Source of the DNA: UMGS172 sp045636945
GTDB taxonomy: Bacteria; Bacillota; Clostridia; Oscillospirales; Acutalibacteraceae
Direction of reading: 5' to 3'
DNA length: 64,000 nucleotides
Assembly: GCA_045636945.1 (NCBI GenBank)
Contig: JAZTYO010000017.1
Span: 1-64,000 of the forward strand
Shown here: piece by piece, positions 59,971 to 64,000 of the stretch
Layout: each line of letters starts with the position of its first letter
How positions within the stretch are numbered: position 1 is the stretch's first letter
The notes under the pieces: model-generated
What the model was told of the DNA's origin: nothing
Databases searched by the model: none
Seen by the model: the letters and a program-made list of their open reading frames with translations, nothing else
Made by a program: the position numbers and the translations under genes

Positions 59971-60966
59971 ATGGTTATTGAAATGTTTAATTTTTGGTAC
60001 CTTTTTTGGGTTGTTTTGACATCAGGTGCAACGGTCGGCTTATATTTTTTGTTGAGGAACAAAAAGCCTTCTGTACAAAAAATTGTTCTTTTTTCATTCT
60101 TGGTGATAGGTCTGCTCCTCCACTTTTTGAAGGCCTATATTCCGCCATATTCCGAGGACCCGGCAAGAATGCTGCGCGATTCTTGGTTCGTCAATATTTG
60201 CGGTGCCAATGTCGCACTTTTTCCGTTCCTGTTTTGGTCGAAGAAAAAGGCGGTCAAGGACTATATGTTCTATATAGGTGTATTGAGCGGTGTAATTGCT
60301 CTATTATATCCGCAGGAGGCTTTGGGAAGAGCCGGTTGCGAGCTTGACATCATTCGCTTCTATTACCATCACTGGATGGTAATGGCTGTCCCGCTTTTGC
60401 TTGTGCTGCTCAAATTACATACCCTTTCCTGGAAACGTGTATTTTCAGCGCCCATCGGTCTTCTGCTACTGATGTTGTTTATTGTTTTAAACCAATTTTT
60501 TATGGCCGAACTTGGATTTATTCCCATCAGAGGCTCTATCGGCTTCCACCACGTAATACACGACGATTATTGGGCGGCATTCAGTGACGTCAACTGGAAA
60601 AACTCCTCCTATATTTACAGTCCCAACGACCCTGACCCAATCGGAAAGATATTTACCCTCTTCTGTCCTGATTGCTTTAAAACCGTCCCTCAAGGTCCCT
60701 ATGCCGGACAACAAAAGTATTGGCCTTGGTTCTGGATTATTTGCCCCGTATTTGTCTTGGTTACGCCTCTTTCGTTTGGGCTTTGTATGATCTTCGACCA
60801 CAAGAATTTCATAAAAGACCTCAAAAGCTTTACCTGGAAAGGCTTTTTCTCAGCACTTTTAAGTCCTTTAAGAAAAATGAAGGCACGCATTGTAGAGGAT
60901 GACAAAACCGTTGAGGTTGCCAACGATACAGAAATTGCAGTCGAAAAAGATACGGTTGAGGTATAA
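59971..60966 (+). CDS. YwaF/TIGR02206-like membrane protein
   Basis: The 331-residue product has about seven to eight hydrophobic helices and the family-like segments FNFWYLFWVVLTSGATVGLYFL, LKAYIPPYSEDPARMLRDSWFVNICGANVALFPFLFW and IRFYYHHWMVMAVPLLLVLLK. YwaF-type proteins are small integral membrane proteins of unknown function. A C-terminal acidic cytoplasmic tail follows the last helix. The gene has an AGGAGA ribosome site and a strong terminator. Confidence 0.8.
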   Translation: MVIEMFNFWYLFWVVLTSGATVGLYFLLRNKKPSVQKIVLFSFLVIGLLLHFLKAYIPPYSEDPARMLRDSWFVNICGANVALFPFLFWSKKKAVKDYMFYIGVLSGVIALLYPQEALGRAGCELDIIRFYYHHWMVMAVPLLLVLLKLHTLSWKRVFSAPIGLLLLMLFIVLNQFFMAELGFIPIRGSIGFHHVIHDDYWAAFSDVNWKNSSYIYSPNDPDPIGKIFTLFCPDCFKTVPQGPYAGQQKYWPWFWIICPVFVLVTPLSFGLCMIFDHKNFIKDLKSFTWKGFFSALLSPLRKMKARIVEDDKTVEVANDTEIAVEKDTVEV

Positions 60967-60996
60967 TCCGCAAAAAGAAAAACAATAACAGACGTT

Positions 60997-61036
60997 AAAA
61001 CGCGTAGGTGGAATCCATATCCACCTACGCGTTTTT
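60997..61036. terminator. terminator after the YwaF-like gene
   Basis: A perfect 16-bp stem (60997-61012 with 61020-61035) with a 7-base loop and T run. It also faces the convergent pseudogene at 61097. Confidence 0.93.
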
Positions 61037-61096
61037 GCAAAACCAAAACGTCAATAATTCTTAAAAATTCAATTATCCAAAATATCGATTGAATTT

Positions 61097-61515
61097 TTAC
61101 AAAGCATTGTTTTCCAATTCTTTTCGTTTCCACCCACAGAAACAAATTCCGTTTTTACACTCGTTTATAAGCCACTCGGCAAGCTCTTCGGCGGTATTAT
61201 TAAACGCCTCGATACTTTGCAAATAGTAAAATCCCGTAGAAGCAACAATTTTCATTCCCGAAAGTTGTGAGACCTCTTTTAAAAGAAGGATATCCCGACC
61301 AAGGTCTATGGGTGTTGCATCAACCATTAATCCTAAATTTTATTTTTGCTTGGTTTGTTTAAGCGTATTACTCGCTAAATTTTTAAAAATATTTTATCGA
61401 GCCACTTTTCTCCAAAAGCAGCATCGAAGGATAAAGACTTACAACTGATATGCTCGTGCATTAAAACCGAACCAAAATCCATTTTGCTGACAGCGCCTGT
61501 TACCGTTTGTATCAT
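61097..61515 (-). pseudogene. phosphotriesterase-family protein, frameshifted and truncated
   Basis: From the ATG at 61515 the minus strand reads MIQTVTGAVSKMDFGSVLMHEHIS...SFDAAFGEKWLDKIF, the exact beginning of a phosphotriesterase-related protein with its HxH metal motif, then a TAG. In a different frame (from 61339) it continues NLGLMVDATPIDLGRDILLLKEVSQLSGMKIVASTGFYY, the next conserved block. After INECKNGI the reading is lost and a stop comes at 61097. About 200 C-terminal residues are missing. It is a dead metal-dependent hydrolase/lactonase gene. Confidence 0.88.
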
Positions 61516-61720
61516 TTATAATCACACCGTTTTTGTATCTTTTATTTTTGAAAATTATACCATACTTACCGCTTGTTTTGTTTTGAATTTTCTGCATAAA
61601 TATGGCGCACTCGCCAAGAGTCGAGTTTTGTGCCAAGCAAAACTATCACATAACTCAAAACACCGCAAGTATAAATCTCCTCAAATTACAGATAATAACA
61701 ACACAATTTGAAAATTTTGT

Positions 61721-61794
61721 GTAGGGGAGGGTCTCTGTGCCCTCCCGCAAGGTTTCATCTTGATTCGCGGGAGGGGATGGGACCCCTCCCCTAC
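61721..61794. repeat. GTAGGGGAGG palindromic repeat, copy A
   Basis: GTAGGGGAGGGTC at the left end mirrors GACCCCTCCCCTAC at the right, with an inner pair CCTCCCGC/GCGGGAGG. The 74-base element is a long imperfect hairpin with no ORF and ends 29 bases before spoVT. Confidence 0.8.
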
Positions 61795-61822
61795 GAAATG
61801 TCATAAGGAGATTGATTTATAT

Positions 61823-62365
61823 ATGAAAGCAACAGGAATTGTTCGTAGAATAGACGACCTTGGTCGTGTGGTTATACCGAAAGAAATCAGAAGAACAATG
61901 CGGATTCGTGAGGGAGATCCGCTTGAGATCTATACTGCAGGGGATGGTGAGGTCATTTTTAAAAAATACTCACCCATCGGGGAACTGGCTCCCATTGCCG
62001 TACAGTATGCCGAGGCCATGATTAAGCACACCTCCTGCCCCGTCATCATTTGCGACCGTGACCACTGCGTTGCCGCCGCAGGCATCACCCGTCGCGAGGT
62101 TTTGGAGCGCCGTATATCACACGAATTGGAGGAAATGGTTGAGTCGCGCGCATCGTTTTTCAAGGGTGTAAGTTCGGGCTCAAGCCCCATTGTTTTGGAG
62201 GGCTTTGACCGCACAGCATCGGCGGTTGTACCCATTTTGAGTGCAGGCGACCTTGTCGGCTCGGTCATAATGTTGACCCCCGAGGACGGCGCCGACCCCA
62301 CCGACACCGATATGTCGTTGGCCAAGGTTGCCGCCGCATTTTTGGGCAAGCAGATGGAGGAATAA
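61823..62365 (+). CDS. spoVT: stage V sporulation protein T
   Basis: SpoVT is a forespore transcription regulator that tunes sigma-G genes. The 180 residues begin MKATGIVRRIDDLGRVVIPKEIRRTMRIREGDPLEI, the AbrB swapped-hairpin DNA-binding domain, followed by a C-terminal GAF domain (about 57-175). The length matches Bacillus SpoVT. The ATG at 61823 is used (AAGGAG 13 bases upstream); an in-frame ATG at 61760 would run through the repeat. GC content and G-ending codons are higher than in most of the window. Confidence 0.95.
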   Translation: MKATGIVRRIDDLGRVVIPKEIRRTMRIREGDPLEIYTAGDGEVIFKKYSPIGELAPIAVQYAEAMIKHTSCPVIICDRDHCVAAAGITRREVLERRISHELEEMVESRASFFKGVSSGSSPIVLEGFDRTASAVVPILSAGDLVGSVIMLTPEDGADPTDTDMSLAKVAAAFLGKQMEE

Positions 62366-62410
62366 CGCCCGTTGAAGGGAATGTTCGTAAGATTTAATGA
62401 ATGATGAATA

Positions 62411-62490
62411 TTCGTAGGGCGGGGCCTCCGTGCCCTACCGTTGGTTGGCGTAAAAATTTGCGGAAAGGCGCAGAAGCCTTTCCCTACGAA
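62411..62490. repeat. GTAGGG palindromic repeat, copy B
   Basis: TTCGTAGGGC at the left mirrors CCCTACGAA at the right, with inner GC-rich arms (GGGGCCTCCGTGCCC and GCGGAAAGGCGCAGAAGCC parts). About 80 bases, non-coding, in the 333-base gap between spoVT and spoVAC. Confidence 0.75.
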
Positions 62491-62506
62491 TGAGATATAT
62501 CGATGT

Positions 62507-62669
62507 TTGTAGAGGACGTGCCGTACCCTTCTGTCGTCCTTGGACGTCCCACGAGTAATGTTGAGAACCGCGAATAACTCAAAGCTGTCTTGTCAGGAAC
62601 GCATTTATGCGTTCCTCGAAAAACAATGTCGCAAAATCAATCGGCAGGGATAAATCCCTGCCCTACAAA
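62507..62669. repeat. GTAGGG palindromic repeats, compound copy C
   Basis: The block starts TTGTAGAGGACGT and ends CTGCCCTACAAA. Inside are AGGAACGCATTTATGCGTTCCT (hairpin, quoted here in outline) and GGCAGGGATAAATCCCTGCC, two perfect short hairpins. It seems to be two or three units joined. Together with copy B it fills most of the spoVT-spoVAC gap. Confidence 0.75.
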
Positions 62670-62698
62670 CCATTCGATTCTGAAAGAAGATGTGAATT

Positions 62699-63139
62699 TT
62701 GAAAAGTCCTCAAAATTATTCCAAAATGGTAGAGCAAGCCTCAAAACCCTCTCCCATAATAAAAGACACCGTCCGAGCGTTTATAGTCGGAGGCGGAATC
62801 TGTGTTTTGGGTCAGCTTTTGCTGACCTTCTATTCTAAAATGATGGCTGACCAACAAGGCGCCAAAACGCTCGTGTCGGTCACGCTGATATTTCTCGCTG
62901 CCGTCCTGACGGGTTTTGGTGTGTTTGACAAAATTGCAAAGTTTGCAGGAGCAGGCACGTTGGTGCCAATCACCGGCTTTGCCAATGCCGTGGTATCACC
63001 CGCTATTGAGTATAAAGCCGAGGGTTTTATATTAGGCGTTGGTGCGAAGATGTTTACCATAGCAGGACCCGTCATCGTCTACGGCACGGTGGCGAGTGTG
63101 ATTTATGGGGTTGTTTATTGGGTGACCTCTTTGCTTTGA
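62699..63139 (+). CDS. spoVAC: stage V sporulation protein AC
   Basis: SpoVAC is an integral membrane protein needed for dipicolinic-acid uptake into the forespore and release at germination. The 146 residues have YSKMVEQASKPSP, then VRAFIVGGGICVLGQLLLTFY, LVPITGFANAVVSPAIEYKAEG and GPVIVYGTVASVIYGVVYW, all typical. The start is a TTG at 62699, since the conserved N-terminal region begins before the first ATG (62726). Neither spoVAD nor spoVAE follows; the next feature is a repeat, then a terminator. Confidence 0.93.
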   Translation: MKSPQNYSKMVEQASKPSPIIKDTVRAFIVGGGICVLGQLLLTFYSKMMADQQGAKTLVSVTLIFLAAVLTGFGVFDKIAKFAGAGTLVPITGFANAVVSPAIEYKAEGFILGVGAKMFTIAGPVIVYGTVASVIYGVVYWVTSLL

Positions 63140-63141
63140 TT

Positions 63142-63193
63142 GTAGGGGATGCATTTATGCGTCCCGAGTGGAACGGATAAATCCGTTCCCTAC
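63142..63193. repeat. GTAGGG palindromic repeat, copy D
   Basis: GTAGGGGATGCATTTATGCGTCCC followed by GGAACGGATAAATCCGTTCCCTAC, each half a hairpin and the outer ends complementary. It begins 3 bases after spoVAC. Confidence 0.75.
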
Positions 63194-63196
63194 CTA

Positions 63197-63236
63197 AAAA
63201 GGCTTGGCCGATTCTGATTTCGGTCAAGCCTTTTAC
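63197..63236 (+). terminator. terminator of spoVAC
   Basis: A 15-bp stem with one G-T pair (63197-63211 with 63220-63234) and flanking A and T runs. Confidence 0.85.
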
Positions 63237-63244
63237 TTTCGGTT

Positions 63245-63445
63245 CTATATTTCACTTAAAGGAATTTTGCGAATACACTGACGGTTAAGGCAGCATTCGT
63301 CACCCGTGTCGCCTGCCGAATAGCCAAGTAACACACAACCGTCGGCCGTTTCTCGATACCCTAATCGGTTCTCTCGCATGTCCATTATAACACCGATTTT
63401 AAATTCTGCCGAGTATTTTCTAAAAATTTGTTCCTTTTTTGCCAT
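63245..63445 (-). pseudogene. IS3-family transposase OrfA fragment
   Basis: From the ATG at 63445 the minus strand reads MAKKEQIFRKYSAEFKIGVI MDMRENRLGYRETA, the start of an IS3-family OrfA, then continues with unrelated residues to a stop at 63245. OrfB and the far terminal repeat are absent. The terminal hairpin of the element lies just upstream at 63450. Confidence 0.8.
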
Positions 63446-63449
63446 AAAA

Positions 63450-63491
63450 ATATGCACCTCCAAAAGTGTCTAACTTTTGGGGTGCATATCA
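63450..63491 (-). mobile_element. IS3-family terminal hairpin (solo end)
   Basis: Reading the minus strand, TGATATGCACCCCAAAAGTT leads into AGACACTTTTGGAGGTGCAT, an almost perfect inverted repeat around TAGAC. It equals the palindrome at 10675-10723 apart from one extra base. It marks one end of the truncated element. Confidence 0.8.
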
Positions 63492-63525
63492 AATTATGTC
63501 CTTTTCTGTATATCTGTATTTAAGT

Positions 63526-64000
63526 TTATTTATGCTGAGAAAGCAACCACTTAAGCAATTCGGGTGAGAAAGCCTTAACCCACGAGTCGTGACCCACACC
63601 TTCATATAAAGTGCACTTGAAATTAGGATTTTTGCCCTCCAGCTTTGAGGCCATTTCTTCAGTGTAAAACGGGTTGACTACCTTGTCGGCAAGACCGTGG
63701 AATGCCCATATCGGCATCTTCAAAACGCCAACGTTCCAAGACATTCCACCACCACAGCAGGGTGCCGCTGCCGCAAAGAATTTCGGATAAGCCATTGCCA
63801 TATTCCAGGTGCCGTATCCACCCATTGAAAGTCCGCAAACGTAAATTCGGTCAAGGTCGGCATTATACTGTTCGATAATCTTATCCATAAAAGCCTTCAA
63901 GGATTCGGTTTTGGCAATCCAGAACGAATCGGGCGGACATTGAGGCATTACCAAAATGCAATCCTTCATATTTTCATCGGTTACAACATTAGGGAAACCG
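63526..64000 (-). CDS. alpha/beta-hydrolase of the prolyl-oligopeptidase/esterase type, 5'-truncated by the window
   Basis: The frame remains open to the window edge and only the C-terminal 158 residues are seen. It includes MPQCPPDSFWIAKT, the nucleophile elbow VCGLSMGGYGTWNMAMAYPKFFA, an Asp in AFHGLADKVVNPFYTEEM and the His in YEGVGHDSWVKAFSPELLKWL, so the catalytic triad is complete. Relatives are carbohydrate esterases (feruloyl/acetylxylan esterase-like) and peptidases of family S9. In a region with a GH16 enzyme, an esterase of plant polysaccharides is likely. Confidence 0.85.
   Translation of the reverse strand, partial: GFPNVVTDENMKDCILVMPQCPPDSFWIAKTESLKAFMDKIIEQYNADLDRIYVCGLSMGGYGTWNMAMAYPKFFAAAAPCCGGGMSWNVGVLKMPIWAFHGLADKVVNPFYTEEMASKLEGKNPNFKCTLYEGVGHDSWVKAFSPELLKWLLSQHK

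Noticed and set aside
61439..61636. Minus-strand 65-codon open frame
   Set aside because: The overlapping different frame reads as the conserved N-terminus of a phosphotriesterase-family protein, so this frame is incidental.

Overview
This 64-kb window reads as chromosomal DNA of an anaerobic, spore-forming Clostridia member, most likely Oscillospirales/Ruminococcaceae from a gut community. The basis is low-to-moderate GC, strong AGGAGG-type ribosome sites, spore genes (spoVT, spoVAC, ytfJ, a bofA homologue), AddAB recombination, DUF4317/DUF4364/DUF1015/DUF2953 families typical of Clostridia, and ferredoxin-linked 2-oxoacid metabolism. No phage, plasmid, CRISPR array or rRNA operon was seen.

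Layout. 0-6.7 kb is an aromatic-acid operon (acyl-CoA ligase, IorA, IorB, phenylacetate-CoA ligase, ACT protein, SGNH hydrolase). 6.7-12.3 kb holds a ZIP transporter, a translation-quality/rRNA-methylation operon, tRNA-Gln, an orphan 52-codon ORF with a consensus promoter, and pyruvate kinase. 12.4-20.7 kb carries DUF1015, a membrane glycosyltransferase, an M50 protease, then the conserved scpA-scpB-DUF2953-ytfJ-dacF-rluB run. 20.8-24.1 kb is a three-gene biotin-dependent carboxyltransferase operon whose parts match the three subunits of transcarboxylase. 24.2-32.1 kb is secG, bofA-like, addB, addA, ybaK. 32.3-41.6 kb has an aquaporin, twin zinc-ribbon membrane proteins, asnS, two COG0523 metallochaperone-like GTPases (one fused to a DUF1980-type domain, one with a very His-rich loop), a Na+/solute symporter and an Ldh-family dehydrogenase.

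41.7-50.3 kb is an eroded sugar-utilisation region: a GH38 alpha-mannosidase, a TetR regulator, a phosphohexomutase and an MBL-fold hydrolase are intact, but an AraC regulator, an unidentified minus-strand gene and a 5'-truncated rhamnose isomerase are broken. 50.4-55.9 kb returns to housekeeping genes: XRE regulator, tRNA-Thr, DUF4364, serA, a VanY-type peptidase and the infC-rpmI-rplT operon with its leader. 55.9-64 kb is accessory: an internally deleted IS3-family element, rhamnulose-1-phosphate aldolase, a secreted GH16 glycanase, a YwaF-like protein, a phosphotriesterase-family pseudogene, spoVT and spoVAC embedded in GTAGGG...CCCTAC palindromic repeats, an IS3 fragment, and an alpha/beta hydrolase cut by the window edge.

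Together the genes suggest a host-associated fermenter that oxidises aromatic 2-oxoacids with ferredoxin reduction, moves carboxyl groups with biotin enzymes, uses mannose/rhamnose/beta-glucan-derived sugars and sporulates, with clear pseudogenisation of parts of its sugar gene set. All names come from reading motifs and protein family resemblance by eye; no database search was run.
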